64,000 nucleotides of DNA from Ctena decussata (Eukaryota; Mollusca; Bivalvia; Lucinida; Lucinidae): NCBI GenBank assembly GCA_963989385.1, contig OZ022503.1, forward strand, positions 65,632,123 to 65,696,122. The letters are read 5' to 3'. Both the position numbers and the translations under genes were made by a program. Positions 35,601 through 46,059 of the stretch are shown here, piece after piece; within the stretch, counting starts at the first letter, position 1; each line of letters opens with the position of its first letter. The notes under the pieces were generated by a model, which worked only from the letters and a program-made list of their open reading frames with translations, was not told the origin of the DNA and made no database searches.

Positions 35601-35727
35601 CTTCCGTTGTCTTTTGGGCAAGGATCAAGTTTGGGATCCATGGTCGATTACTTTTAATGAAAGTAACGGGACACTATTGGTTACAAGCGATAGCAGTGAT
35701 ATCATCAAAGTCTATACTTTGGAATAG
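29694..35727 (+). CDS. TRIM-like protein: RING-like half, two B-boxes, coiled coil, beta-propeller
   Basis: Coding exons: 29694-29964, 30421-30570, 32493-32602 and 33388-35727; GT-AG borders and phases agree, giving 956 residues. After an Arg/Pro/Ser-rich N-terminus come C47-x2-C50-x11-C62-x-H64-x2-C67-x2-C70 then C74-P, a RING-like pattern whose last cysteine is missing. A B-box 1 pattern follows (C127-x2-C130-x12-C143-x2-C146-x4-C151-x2-C154-x3-H158-x8-H167), then B-box 2 (C191-x2-H194-x8-C203-x2-H206-x4-C211-x2-C214-x4-H219-x2-C222). Residues about 230-330 look coiled-coil. About 395-690 is a disordered Arg/Gln/Pro/Asn-rich linker. About 700-956 has repeated FLPDGRIALAD / GKLIYVSD / GNLYVCG blades of an NHL-type propeller. 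The family includes E3 ubiquitin ligases and RNA-binding or immune regulators; with an incomplete RING, ligase activity here is uncertain. The large final exon is typical of bivalve TRIM genes. Confidence 0.88.
31372..31650. repeat. Two direct repeats of ~135 bp in intron 2 of the TRIM-like gene
   Basis: AGGAACTGACTGAATCAGAT and CAAACCCTATCCCCAACATC occur in both units, beginning near 31372 and 31508. The second unit has a short extra segment (GATTGACAAAGACA). A separate direct repeat (ACAACTATTTTTA next to ACAGACTAA) lies at about 31705-31755 and 31950-31998. Confidence 0.7.
32192..32375. mobile_element. Hairpin MITE, family A, centre deleted
   Basis: The ends AGAGCTCTAGATAAGAAGGG and TTATCTAGGGCTCT are present, but one arm of the central hairpin is lost: CTCATCTGAACCG runs straight into AGGGATCACAAC. 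In intron 2 of the TRIM-like gene, about 115 bp before exon 3. Confidence 0.8.
33128..33369. mobile_element. Hairpin MITE, family B, beside a splice acceptor
   Basis: Full copy of about 240 bp: left GAGCCGCAACGCGAGAAATC, right TTTTCTCGTGTCGCGGCTC. Its right end lies 18 bp before the AG (33387) that opens the last exon of the TRIM-like gene. Confidence 0.85.
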
Positions 35728-36652
35728 AAAAAGTATACTGTGGAACTACGTATTATAATACAGCAGTTACCAATTTAGGGAACTTATGGCTTTCCTCACT
35801 CACATTTATTGTGATTAATCATGCTCTTCAAACGAACTGCAATGATGGCTAACGATAACCTACTAACTTAAATTTTGACCACAAGATGTCACCACTTGTT
35901 TGAAGAATGAAGCATGATGGAAAGTAAAAACGTTAGTTTCTTCTGGGGCGGTATTCATAAAACCACTTAAATCGTTGCTTTGCGGTTGCTAAGGCGAAAT
36001 ATCTATAAAGGAGATTCCCTACAACTAGGAAATTTGGTCTGGAGGAACAGTCTTTGTAAGACTGTTCCTCCAGAGCAAATTTCATAGTTGTAGGGAATCT
36101 CCTTCAAAGAAATTTAGCCTTAGCAACAGCATAGCAACCACTTAAGTCGTTTTATGAATACGGTCCCTGGTGTTATGGCTGACCATAGCAAATGCAAAAA
36201 CCCTTAAAAGCACTTTTCTGATGAGAAACTGGTGAAAGAACTATCACGAGCCACACAAACAATTAGCATCCGTTACAAAAAAAGCAAACTTTGTAGTCAA
36301 TTTTGATCTGAACAGTCTATAAAAATAGAAAGTAAACATGTATTTTTCATGGAAATAAAACAAACCTAATAGACTGCAAAAATTACATGTACCTAATGTT
36401 GACCATCATTCAGTAAAAATGTATGATAAATAACAATATAACATCTGGAACTTCTTAGCCTTAAATCATGTATTATTGGTTCAAAGGTTGTTACCTAGAG
36501 TTTCAACTGCAGTATTATATCAAAGGAAATCAATTAGTTCCACTAAAAAGTTCTAAGTGAAAAGTTTTAGATTAGTCGTTTGCGTGGGATTAGCACAATA
36601 TTAAACGTTATGTTTTGTTTTCGCGGCAAAACTGACAGCGTGGATGATGTCA
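35728..36652. other. 3' flank of the TRIM-like gene, with one MITE and an AATAAA
   Basis: The MITE is at 35946-36169. A candidate polyadenylation hexamer AATAAA lies at 36354-36359, about 630 bp after the stop. No other feature was recognised. Confidence 0.4.
35946..36169. mobile_element. Palindromic MITE downstream of the TRIM-like gene
   Basis: The left GGGGCGGTATTCATAAAACC and right TTTTATGAATACGGTCCC ends are complementary. The arms keep pairing through GGAGATTCCCTACAACTA to a centre at about 36057 (GGAGGAACAGTC and complement). Only copy found in the window. Confidence 0.75.
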
Positions 36653-36895
36653 GGCCCCGAGGTTATAAAACTTTTTTCATGCTCAACTCAGCTGAGCATG
36701 AAATTTTACCTGCTAATAAATGGCAAATCCTTGATAATTACAGCTGCTTTCTTGCTCAGTTTGGCTGAGTATGAAATTTTTTCTGCTTATGAATATGAAA
36801 ATGCCAACTGATGTTGGCATTTTCATATTTATCAGCAGGTAAAATTTCATGCTCAGCTGAGTTGAGCATGAAAACAGTTTTATAACCTCGGGGCC
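36653..36895. mobile_element. Palindromic element, family P ends with a different interior
   Basis: GGCCCCGAGGTTATAAAAC and GTTTTATAACCTCGGGGCC are perfect 19-bp inverted ends. Inner arms carry TCATGCTCAACTCAGCTGAG and AAATTTTACCTGC with complements, and the centre is GAAAATGCCAACTGATGTTGG with its mirror. The CGAGGTTATAAAAC end is shared with the elements at 28095 and 53692, whose interiors differ. A middle section at about 36718-36785 is extra and unpaired. Confidence 0.75.
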
Positions 36896-36926
36896 AGGCT
36901 GAATTCTATTTGTGATAGTGTTAACC

Positions 36927-37094
36927 CATCCCCCAACAGAGCTCGCTCAGGAGATAAATTGACCTATGGTGGAGAGCGACGTCAGACGTCGCGTACTTAT
37001 GGACATTTGACATCCCCCAACAGAGCTCGCCCAGGAGATAAATTGACCTATGGTGGATAGTGACGTCAGACGTCGCGTACTTATGGACATGTGA
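36927..37094. repeat. Tandem duplication, 2 x 84 bp
   Basis: The units at 36927-37010 and 37011-37094 both begin CATCCCCCAACAGAGCTCGC and contain GACGTCAGACGTCGCGTAC; a handful of substitutions separate them. The second unit contains the full palindrome TGACGTCA, the first GCGACGTCA. Confidence 0.8.
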
Positions 37095-38118
37095 CATAAT
37101 TGCTTTTAGTCCAGAAATTACAACGCGTAATTTGCGCACCCGACGATCTTCAATTTTCAACTAAATCCTGCGTTTTTTTCGGCAGTAACGGATTAAGAAA
37201 AATAAAAGTATTTAATTTAAATTCTACGCAGAAATTGAAATTTCTTTTCAATGGAATAGGTATCGGTTGTCCAGGTATGAACGTTTAAAAGTATACTCCC
37301 TCGTATTTCATTATGAAATAACAAAAAAAAAAAATAAAATGAAAAAAAAAGATAAAGGAATGAAACGGATCTGTTGTATGCAACACAATTAAGAGTTGTG
37401 CAAAAATCTTCAGCAAATATATCTTTGGTACGGAGGCAGAGGCGATATATCATTGCGCACCCTTCTTGAATATTCACAAATATTTTGTCGTCATAAATTG
37501 AAAGACTCCCACATAAGAATAAAAAGGCGTTTCTACAAGCATATTTTGAAATTCCTGAATAGTGGAGTAAATAACTTAACAATAATATTAATCTCTCCGT
37601 GCAAGTGAGTTTTTTTTTTTCAGCCAATAACTGCCCGAAGTCAATTAAAGAAAGGGCTTAGAATTATTCATGATATAACTTTGCCCTGATTAACTATGAT
37701 TACTAGGCGTGTCCAGTATTCGTTTTTGGCGGGAATGGCGGTCCGCTATGCCCGCGTTTTTATACATTTTCAGAAATTCTTCTACTTCTAGTGACCGTCA
37801 CAAATTATAAATTTGGCGAATAAAAGTACTTTTACTATTAATAAATTTTACATCTTTGATACAATGTTTCGTTAGAAATTTGAAATTTAATAGCAACACA
37901 TGAGGGCGTATATCTTTAAAAGAAAACAAAACTTGAACTATATTAGTGCATCTTAACGAAAATGTATTTTAGATAATGAGTTACCTTATATCTGTTTATC
38001 CGTTTTATCTGTTCAGATTACTTAATCAATTAGTGGCAGATTAAATTTCGCTATTTATGGGGCTTCGTTCGTTAAGGTGTACAGAATCATGAAGGTGTAT
38101 ATGAATGAATATATTATA
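37095..38118. other. Intergenic, nothing recognised
   Basis: AT-rich with A- and T-runs (about 37320-37350 and 37610-37620). A 136-residue minus-strand frame at 37217-37627 is low-complexity (Phe/Tyr/Leu-rich) and has no recognisable domain. Confidence 0.35.
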
Positions 38119-38359
38119 TGAGCCGCGACACGAGAAAACCAACAAAGTGGTTGTGCGCCCAGCGCAGACTCAGATCAGCCTGGGCATCCGCCCAGTCCGA
38201 TCAGACTCTTCGCTCAGCGCTTAAAGGGTAGCTATGGGTCTAAGCTAGCTCCATGCGGACAGCGAAGACTCTAATCAGACTGGGCGGGTGCCCAGGCTGA
38301 TCTGAGTCTGCGCTGGGCGCACAACCACATTGTTGGTTTTCTCGCGTCACGGCTCATAT
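38119..38359. mobile_element. Hairpin MITE, family B
   Basis: Well-preserved copy: GAGCCGCGACACGAGAAAAC at the left and TTTTCTCGCGTCACGGCTC at the right. It is flanked by TATAT on the left and ATAT on the right, which suggests insertion into an AT target. Confidence 0.85.
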
Positions 38360-38487
38360 TATATGGTTACTCTCAAAAGGAAAAATTTGTCTGTCTTCTC
38401 TAGATTGCTCACTCTTTAAGGAAAGAATTTACTCTCTAAAGAGAACAAATTCTCTAATTTAAAAGTGAGCAATTTCATTCTTTTAAG

Positions 38488-38865
38488 GTCAGCCGTGGAA
38501 AGGCGCCGTGATCGAGTGGTTAGAGTGACTCGGTTATGGTACAGAAAGTCACCGGAAGGTCGTGAGATCGCGCCCAGGTTTCGCCATCCGTCGACTGGAA
38601 AACTCTGTCAACCCACCAGTAAATGGGTACCTTTTTCGAACAAGGGAAGGGTAAGGCAGCGAAAGCAGAAGGATGGGCTCCGCCTTTCATTTGCTGTGCC
38701 CAGGATACAGTGGGTCTCTAACCCCCACTACCCCTACGGCTATTAAGCTATGGGAAGCCTTTACCCTTTTTACCCTTGGAAAAGGGATTCATCTCCAAAG
38801 AAAGCTATCGATTCTCTGCTAAAGTTGTCTTCCTTAAAAAACCCAAAAACAATAAATAAATAAAA
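38488..38865 (+). mobile_element. tRNA-derived SINE (second type)
   Basis: GTGATCGAGTGGTTAGAG resembles an A box and GGTCGTGAGATCGCGCCC a B box, with the spacing of a long-variable-arm tRNA. A body of about 280 bp follows and the end is A-rich (CAATAAATAAATAAAAAA). The 93-residue frame across it is the SINE body, not a gene. Confidence 0.7.
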
Positions 38866-39794
38866 AAGGGTGGCAAAACCATGGAAGTGTAGCCAGACAC
38901 CTTAAGTTTTAACATAATGTAGCTGGTCTGTAATACAATCATACTCAAAAATGTCAATCTGTTGATCATATTGCATCTCTTAAGTTATCATTTTCATTAT
39001 CTCTCAGGGCCGATGTACTATGGATATTTTTATATTTAGTTTCTTTAATGCATAGAATATTTGCACTTGGGAGTAAACGGACTATATTCTTTGAAATTAT
39101 TCAGAATTGCATTTCGCCATACGTTTTAACGACAGTTTAATTTAATCAGTAAAACACAATAAAAGAACATCTTTTTTAAGTTTGAGATACAAACGTGTCA
39201 ATATGATTAATGTTTGGTTAATATAGGCTAGGGTGGATTCCTAAAGTATGTCCATTGATTTTGACTATATTTTGCTGTACGAACTGCTTTTGCTGGGTCA
39301 GACTGTTTCTTTGGAAACAGTTCGTTTTCTCCATTGTTCAAGACCATCTACATTATATTAGACTCACTAACTACATTCTTAGCATACGAAGAATATTAAA
39401 CGTTTGAGGCATAAAACACAGCAAAAATTCTGATCTAGATCAGAATTTCTGCTTTGTTCCATGCTTCTCAGCCTGCCAGTTAGGGAAAAATACGCCTTAA
39501 TGTGAGAGAACCTTTGATAATCGGTATTAAAGTTTAACACGGTTTCACATGTTGTATGACACATGTTAACTTGTTAGAAAGTGGTGTGGCATATATTCAA
39601 TCTCCTGGTTAATGAGGTTTCTTGTGTTAAGGTCTTAGAAATGCGTGAAGTTTCTCAGTACAGCAGTATAGCAGTTCGGCGGCACGAATCACATGACTTA
39701 CATTTTTTTCTCTGTTTTTCTATACGACAAAAATCTACAAGCTTTTTTGCTCGTTCAAAATAGTTTGAATTCGTTGTAGTCTAGGTGCCGGGAC
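38866..39794. other. Intergenic, nothing recognised
   Basis: AT-rich sequence with only short frames. A small inverted repeat on TCTGATCTAGATCAGA lies at 39431-39446. Confidence 0.35.
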
Positions 39795-40240
39795 GAGAAC
39801 CCGAAAAAATAGTCCGCACAAATGTTTGATGTAGATTCTTATTATTTAGGATGTCCTAAACCAGAAACAAAATGATGCCACCTTGGCATCCTTGGGGAAA
39901 TTAAAATATTCAAGATGGCGTCCAAGATGGCCGCCAAGGGATAAAATTCATGATATCTTCTTAAATATAAGGGTTAGAAACATACGTTTGGTGGCTACCT
40001 ACAGGTTTTTGAGGTCGAGGAATCGATTAAGCATGTTAAAAATTATTTCAGACAAATCAGTTACAAAATGGCGGACAAGATGGCCGCCAAAACATAAAAA
40101 TCTCTATATCTTCTTTAGTATACGGGCTAGAAGCATATTTTTGATGTCTACATTGGTTTAGCATGTTAAAATTGACTTCAAAGCAAACCGGTTGCACAAA
40201 ATGGCGAACAAGATGGCGGGCAAAACCAACGGTCACGGCA
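39795..40240 (+). repeat. Repeat R, plus-orientation copy
   Basis: It begins AAAAAATAGTCCGCACAAA. Internal units carry CAAGATGGCGTCCAAGATGG (about 39912) and ACAAAATGGCGGACAAGATG (about 40062), with a third near 40196. The same sequence in the same order occurs reversed at 43380-43880. Frames over it encode WRxRWPP-type repeats only because of the repeat. Confidence 0.75.
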
Positions 40241-40877
40241 CTAATTGTTGGAGAAATGCACTTCCCGATATCAGAATTCTGGTTTGTATATTAGAAACCC
40301 GTATTTTGCATGTATAAGGTTGTTAAATATAAAAATGAAGTTATAGAGGTCCCATTCTAACAGTGTTTTAACAAGAGGGACAAGATGGTTCACAAGAACA
40401 TAGTGCAGGCAAGGGCAGATAACCCGTTGACAAAGCTTTAGTCATTACAGAAAGCTATTGTTACGAGTAAAATCTAAAGGTTACATGAAATGTGTTATTT
40501 TACTTTCTTCAATTAAAATTCAACTCTGATATATTTGTTGGCTGCTTGCGTCGTTCAAAATTGTAGCTCATGGTCGGCACTAGTGGTGTGAGTGTCGCAG
40601 GTTCGTGCCATGCCACAGCCAGATTTTTAGCACCTGGCCGGTATGGAAAATTTACAAGTCAGAAAAGATCATACTTACTTCAAAGCAATAACAAATTTTG
40701 TAAACAGCTTTTGAACTTTTTTTGTATTTTCCCAGTTCTTTTAAGTATTAAGGAGACTACTATCCATAATCATAGACAGTTGACTACAAATTGTATATGC
40801 ATATTTAAAATGTTTTAGCTTCAAAAGTGCATAATTGTCATGCCAGTTTGTGCAAGTATTCTTACATGACTAAATCT

Positions 40878-41196
40878 TCCGAGCAATGCTACGGGAAAGT
40901 TATTAGCATAAACTGACTTCATAGACCGAATGGAGCCCCGGTAGCTCAGTGGGTTAAGCGCTGGCCTACTGATCTAGCGGTCGCGGGTTCGAGCCCCGCC
41001 AGAGGCGGAGATCTTTCCATCGCAAACGGGATTCCATTGCACACAGCCTTTCATTATCACAAGCCCATCGTCCTGATATGACTGAAATACTGTTGAAAAG
41101 GACGTAAAATCGCAAGACATCCATCCATCCATCCATCCATCATAGACCGAGCAATGCTAAGGGAAAGTTAATAGCATAAACTGGCTTCATAGACCC
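40878..41196. repeat. ~47-bp tandem duplication split by a SINE
   Basis: GAGCAATGCTACGGGAAAG... up to CTTCATAGACC (40879-40928) and GAGCAATGCTAAGGGAAAG... up to CTTCATAGACC (41149-41195) are two copies of one unit. The SINE lies between them, with CATAGACCGA on each side as its target-site duplication. Confidence 0.75.
40935..41139 (+). mobile_element. tRNA-derived SINE with ATCC tail
   Basis: GCCCCGGTAGCTCAGTGGG is a good A-box region and GGTTCGAGCCCCGCC a good B box. The body ends GTTGAAAAGGACGTAAAATC, followed by five ATCC repeats. The same 3' end occurs at 23285-23350. The head is close to a real tRNA but lacks matching acceptor-stem closure and continues into the SINE body, so it is not a tRNA gene. 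Confidence 0.85.
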
Positions 41197-42179
41197 GTCA
41201 GCACAGACCCTCCTAACATTCAAACAGATTCTTCTCCAAAGCTGCTAGGCCGATCAAAATCACTTTTTGAGTTACTAGAGTAGTTGGCTTAAGTACAGAA
41301 AACAGGGGGTTTGAATCCTATCTCTGACAACAACTGAAAAAGGCTATCTGTCGACTTTGCAAAAAATATGTACTCGTACCGGACTAGAATCAAGGATGGT
41401 CAAAAGACGGCATTTAGCCCGACCTTTTATAATAGCGCTATGCCGGAGACACAGTGAAAATCTAACAACCCACTGCTCCAACGGCACAAAGGCTACTGGG
41501 ATAATTTGATAAAAAAAAAACATTGTTGGTTTTCTCGTGTCTCGGCTCATATATATAGCTATACTTCTATTTGTTTGAGAGAACGAAAATTGGTATGAAT
41601 GCTTGGGGCCCAAGATGTCACCGTTTCATCTAAAAAGTCCTCTTCTTCTGAACCACTGAAGTACACATAAGTTGGTATTTTCATGTAATATTTCACATTC
41701 CTCAAACGTTTCAGATATGTAAACGTTGGGCCACGTATGCCCCCAAACTCGGGGCACGTACTTTATAGAAACTGAATAAATGACTTTGCATTTGGAAAAG
41801 AAAAGGTAGATCAACAAGTAGAGTTAGAACCATCTCTAAAGGGATTTTCCAAAACTGCAATACAGTTTCCTGGCAGATTAAAACTGTGTCGCCAAAAGTT
41901 GTTTATTCCTGCTTCTAGCCCATACGCTAACTAATCATATTCTATAAGCGTAACACTGAGATAATGTCAACATAAAATCAAAGACCTGAATGTGATTTTT
42001 ATTAAGCTCCTGACAAAAGATCAAAGTAAAGATACTTTTTCTGTTACGACTGGAATTTTATCCTTCTTGGTTATTTACCCCTGCTTAAAGGCTAATATAC
42101 AGAAAAAGAAATAAATCTATAAAGTCAGGGGAAAAAATGATTTTTTCTTACAAAACTTAAATTCAGCTAAGCAACCAAA
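41197..42179. other. Intergenic, with a remnant of family B
   Basis: CATTGTTGGTTTTCTCGTGT at 41519-41538 and the following CTCGGCTCATAT are one end of a family B hairpin, the rest lost. No gene was recognised. Confidence 0.4.
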
Positions 42180-43030
42180 GTAAAAAAGCCTTTGTGCCAA
42201 GATCAAATTTTTGCCCCACTAGTTGGCCGTTCGTGTTCTACTGGTGCTTTTCTTTTGCTCCAGGATTTCATCGGTGTTGTTTTGGAGGGACCTCCAGGTG
42301 TCGCAATACGTTGTTTCTGTCGAGTCTTCATATTTGATTAATCACAGGTTGACCGTTCCAAGGCGGTAGTTCTGTTGTGGTTCTCTGTTGCCTGTTTTTG
42401 GTGTCAGAGTTTCTGTGATGTTTTACCTTATGTATGTTCTTATTATTTTTGGTTCGGTTTGGGTTGCTGAGTGGCCACCTTTCGGGAACAAGCTGATCAC
42501 TCGGTTGGCCATATGTTCTCTGTATCTTGATTATTTGTAATCTTAGTTGTTTACAACTATGGTTTGAGGGCTGGATTTGGATTTTGATTGTTTCAGTTCC
42601 TGGTCTTTGCATACTTTTTACTTTTATCCGTGATTGATTTGCTGTCTGTGATGATTCACTGATGGTTTGGGTACCCTTCATGCAGACCAAATGCTAACTA
42701 AATGTTTAGAACCACTGCAGAAGCAGAAGGCATGGGTTTGGACCAAGTAAAACTAGTTAACTTCCCTTTTGGTTCCTCAATGTTACGTTTTCTTGTGTCC
42801 GCTTGTCTGTGGTCTTCTAGCAATATGATTACCTTATAGCTGCCCAGTTTGCTTTCTGCTATGTCCTATTTGAAACACTGATAAAATAGGTAAAATGAAT
42901 GTTACTGTTGTTTTCAATTGGGGTGACTGTATGTCTGAGAAAGGGCTGTTCATTCGATTTACTATGCTTGTCTTTTGCGAATATTTGTCATTTTTGTATT
43001 TTGGATTTGAGGGGGGGGGGGGGGGGAGGG
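42180..43030 (+). mobile_element. 3' fragment of a Penelope-like retroelement
   Basis: TTTTGCTCCAGGATTTCATC, CAGGTGTCGCAATACGTTGT, GACCGTTCCAAGGCGGTAG and TGTCCGCTTGTCTGTGGTCTTC match, in closely similar order, the 3' part of the retroelement at 57300-60530. The piece lacks the reverse transcriptase. It ends near a G-run at 43011-43028. A 120-residue minus frame here is not a gene. Confidence 0.6.
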
Positions 43031-43379
43031 GAGTCTGATTGTATTACCTGATTGCATTACTTCTTGATCTCTGTCTATCATTTTACTTTACCAAAAGGTA
43101 CATCATGGAATTATGAACATAAAAAAGCCATTAAAAACGATATTCTTAAAATAATAATGAATTATCGAACTGTCAATGTCTTTCGGTTGCGACTGAAATT
43201 TTCTAGACGGGGCTGTCTGCCCATATCTGGACTGGGCTCTTATGGATCACCATGGTCTCCTTGGTAGTAACACTTTCAGATGCAAAATGAGGACTTTATG
43301 ACTTCGTTTTTTATTAAAAATTCATAGATCTTATAATTTCAAAATTCCGGGTTAAAAAACTTTCTAAAGCCTGAATTCT

Positions 43380-43880
43380 GCCATCAAAAAGTGCATTTCT
43401 TAAGACATTCAGCTCCGTAATCGATGCTTCGTCCGCCGTCTTGTCCGCCATTTTGTGTAATGTAGTGCCTGAAAGTAAATTCCAACATGATTAATGGATT
43501 CCTTGACCCCAAAAACCTATATGCAGACACCAAAATCATGTTTCTAGCCCGTAAACTAAAGAAGATATGGAGATTGTTATGCTTTGGCGGCCATCTTGTC
43601 CGCCATTTTGTAACTGATATGTCTGAAATAATTTTTGACATTCTTAATCGATTCTTCGACCTCGAACACCTATTTGTAGGCACCAAAAGTATGTTTCTAG
43701 CCCACACACTTTAGAAGATACTGAGGATTTTATCCCTTGCCAGCCATCTTGGACGCCATCTTGAATATTTTAATTTCCCCAATGATGGCATCATTCAGTT
43801 TCAGTGTTCGGACATGTTGGTGAACACATTTGTGCAAAAACATTTTGTGCGGACTATTTTTTTGGGTTGCACCCAAAAAT
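43380..43880 (-). repeat. Repeat R, minus-orientation copy
   Basis: Read on the minus strand it gives AAAAAATAGTCCGCACAAAA, TATTCAAGATGGCGTCCAAG, CGATTAAGAATGTCAAAAAT and ACAAAATGGCGGACAAGATG, in the order of the copy at 39795-40240. The two copies point towards each other across 3.1 kb. Confidence 0.75.
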
Positions 43881-44052
43881 CACCATTTGGCAACCAGACC
43901 ATTCAGTGAACTTATAAGAAGAAAAATTAGAATAGCTTTTTTTTCAATTTGAAGAAAGGAGAGACGAGAAAAATAATAAAGGCAAATGACCTAGTCTGAC
44001 CGAGGACGTCGAGTGAGCAGTGCCGTGGGAAAATGTGTCATGTGACGTAAGA

Positions 44053-44138
44053 CTGATATCACAATCGGAGCACGCTCGGCCAATTCCGTGAATCATTCAC
44101 GGAATTGGCCGAGCGGTGTTCCGACTGACTGATATCAG
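44053..44138. repeat. GC-rich palindrome, 86 bp
   Basis: CTGATATCA and its mirror form the ends. The inner arm GCTCGGCCAATTCCGTGAAT pairs perfectly with ATTCACGGAATTGGCCGAGC around a C. The intermediate part is imperfect. Confidence 0.75.
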
Positions 44139-44559
44139 CCGTCCTTGTTCATATCAACAGATTACCCAACAGGCATATGAAGTCGTGCAGACGTTTGACG
44201 TCATGACGAAGCACCGATGTCAGTCCGTCGTTATTGCGATGACATGTGTCCGGTGAATGTGACGTAATGGCGTTGGTGCGATGTCATGACGACGTTGGCG
44301 TTAGTGCGACGTCATTACGATGTCACGTGCCCGATGAGTATGAACCTTTACAAGGGAGATTTTTTAGGCAGTACGAAGGATGTAATAAGTCTGCACGGAA
44401 GTGCCGTAGGACATATTTTCTCCTTGGGCGACTCCAACAAAGCTATCTAGGCAACATCTTTTAGCAGAAACCGAAACATGTAGCAGCAGCTTCTTATCTT
44501 GGTCTGTTGCCTAGGGTCAAGTAGGGTAAATTCGGACAACAGGTAACTTCGGACATACC

Positions 44560-44691
44560 ATTGCAAACAGTGAAAATCTGGATGAGACGGCTCATAATGA
44601 GCCGTCTCATCAGGATTTTCACTGTTTGCCCAGTTATCTATCGCACACTATGGACCGGTTTGCCCAGTTATCTATCGCACACTATGGACCG
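44560..44691. repeat. Family C hairpin core followed by a 34-bp perfect tandem duplication
   Basis: GCAAACAGTGAAAATCTGGA and its complement form the hairpin around GACGGCTCATAATGAGCCGTC. GTTTGCCCAGTTATCTATCG and the following 14 bases are then repeated exactly at 44624-44657 and 44658-44691. More family C-like sequence follows to about 44830. Confidence 0.7.
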
Positions 44692-44830
44692 GTTTCTGTG
44701 TTAAGAAAATCATGTTTATAAACGGAAACAGAGCACACCCTGGTCAGACGCCGCGATCTGCAGCGTCTGAACTGGGTCTGCACTGTTTGCCAATGTCCCT
44801 ATTATGGGACGCTAGGCATTAATGGGTTAA

Positions 44831-45671
44831 GCAAACAGTGAAGGTTCCAACCAGACTGAGCATAACGACGGCTGCTTTGTGTATTTTCTTTCAAGTTTCA
44901 GATTTTCTGAATTTTTAGAAAACAGTGAAAACCCAGACCAGACATTCTGATAAGGGTCTACAGGCATACTGCCAGTAAGCCAACAGATTTATTAAACATT
45001 GCATGAAATCTAACCTATGAAACCAACGGTTGGGAAACAATGTCCGTGGTAGCTATCAAACTTCCCAAGATTTGATTACGTCATCAAGTGCGTGCTTGTT
45101 TTCGAAGGAGCCATTTCGCCGGCAAACAGGTAATTTGTTTTCGTTCTTCAATATTACCCAACGAGCAACTTTAGCCTGCATACCATCATATTTGATTTTT
45201 ATTCCACTTTTTGTCGCTACCTAAATTTTGTCATAAGTTGCTCTAGTTTTTAAGAACATTCGTGAAATTGTACTGATAAATCAGAAGGTCCCTACCACGG
45301 ATCGCAAAGGTTTTGAGCGTAACATCATTTTCATGCCCGTAACAACATAATTTAGAATCGGGTATCGCCATGGATTACTTACTAATATTTGTCTGCTTTT
45401 TACTTAAAAAAAACCCATTTCTTCGCCATTAAAATGATATTCTTACAGCGTGGTGGCTTTATTAGGGAGTGTTATATTCAGCGACTGAGTCCATGGGGTA
45501 GGCCATTAAAGACAGGGAGGGTACTATCTTCCATAGCAGGGGCAAAACTAGAGGAAATTTCATGAAACGCACAACCATGTTTTATTCTCTACTTCTTGAA
45601 GGGAAAGCTAGTATTTCAGCTATTTTGGTAATTGGTATTGAAATCTTGTCTAATTTATAAAGTTTCAGCAT
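44831..45671. other. Intergenic, nothing recognised
   Basis: No conserved frame, repeat family or RNA was seen. The short frames present are not supported by any motif. Confidence 0.35.
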
Positions 45672-45762
45672 GCAAATATGCAGGTGCGTTTTGAAATTTT
45701 GTCAATTTTGACAAAATTTTGTCAATTTTGACAAAATTTCAATACGCACCTGCGTATTTGCC
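45672..45762. repeat. Near-perfect palindrome, ~91 bp
   Basis: GCAAATATGCAGGTGCGTTT with further bases of the arm (TGAAATTTTGTCAA) pairs with a complementary arm ending CGCACCTGCGTATTTGC. The centre is a double TTTTGACAAAATTTTGTC motif. Confidence 0.8.
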
Positions 45763-46059
45763 AATTAGGTAGCTATGCCCTTGCATAGTGTCATTCTATG
45801 GACGAACACTCGGTGCCAGGTGTGTGCAACTATGGTTACGTACCGCTAAGCCACCTGGGGAACGTCGTTACGAGAAATAAAACAGAACAGAACTGAATAG
45901 TGTCATTCTGTCTCTTGATCTCATAGTGTCAACACCTCCAGTCAGCCAATAAGATCACCATAACCGTTAATTCTGGTCCACTGAGTGGTTGACTAAATTT
46001 TCACACCTTTACCTATACAGCTAACATTGCTTTGTACCACTTTTCGAGTAATATAGAGG

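Noticed and set aside
37217..37627. 136-residue minus-strand ORF
   Set aside because: Phe/Tyr/Leu-rich low-complexity translation of T-rich DNA, no domain.
38465..38746. 93-residue basic ORF
   Set aside because: Lies in the body of a tRNA-derived SINE.
39883..40161. 92-residue ORF with WRxRWPP repeats
   Set aside because: The repeats are translations of the CAAGATGGC units of repeat R; the reversed copy at 43.4 kb has a similar frame for the same reason.
40935..41010. Functional tRNA gene (+)
   Set aside because: Good A and B boxes, but the sequence continues into a SINE body with an ATCC tail and target-site duplication, and the acceptor stem does not close.
42328..42690. 120-residue minus-strand ORF (Gln/Lys/Thr-rich)
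   Set aside because: Lies on the opposite strand of a retroelement 3' fragment that has a second copy at about 60 kb where the frame is not kept.
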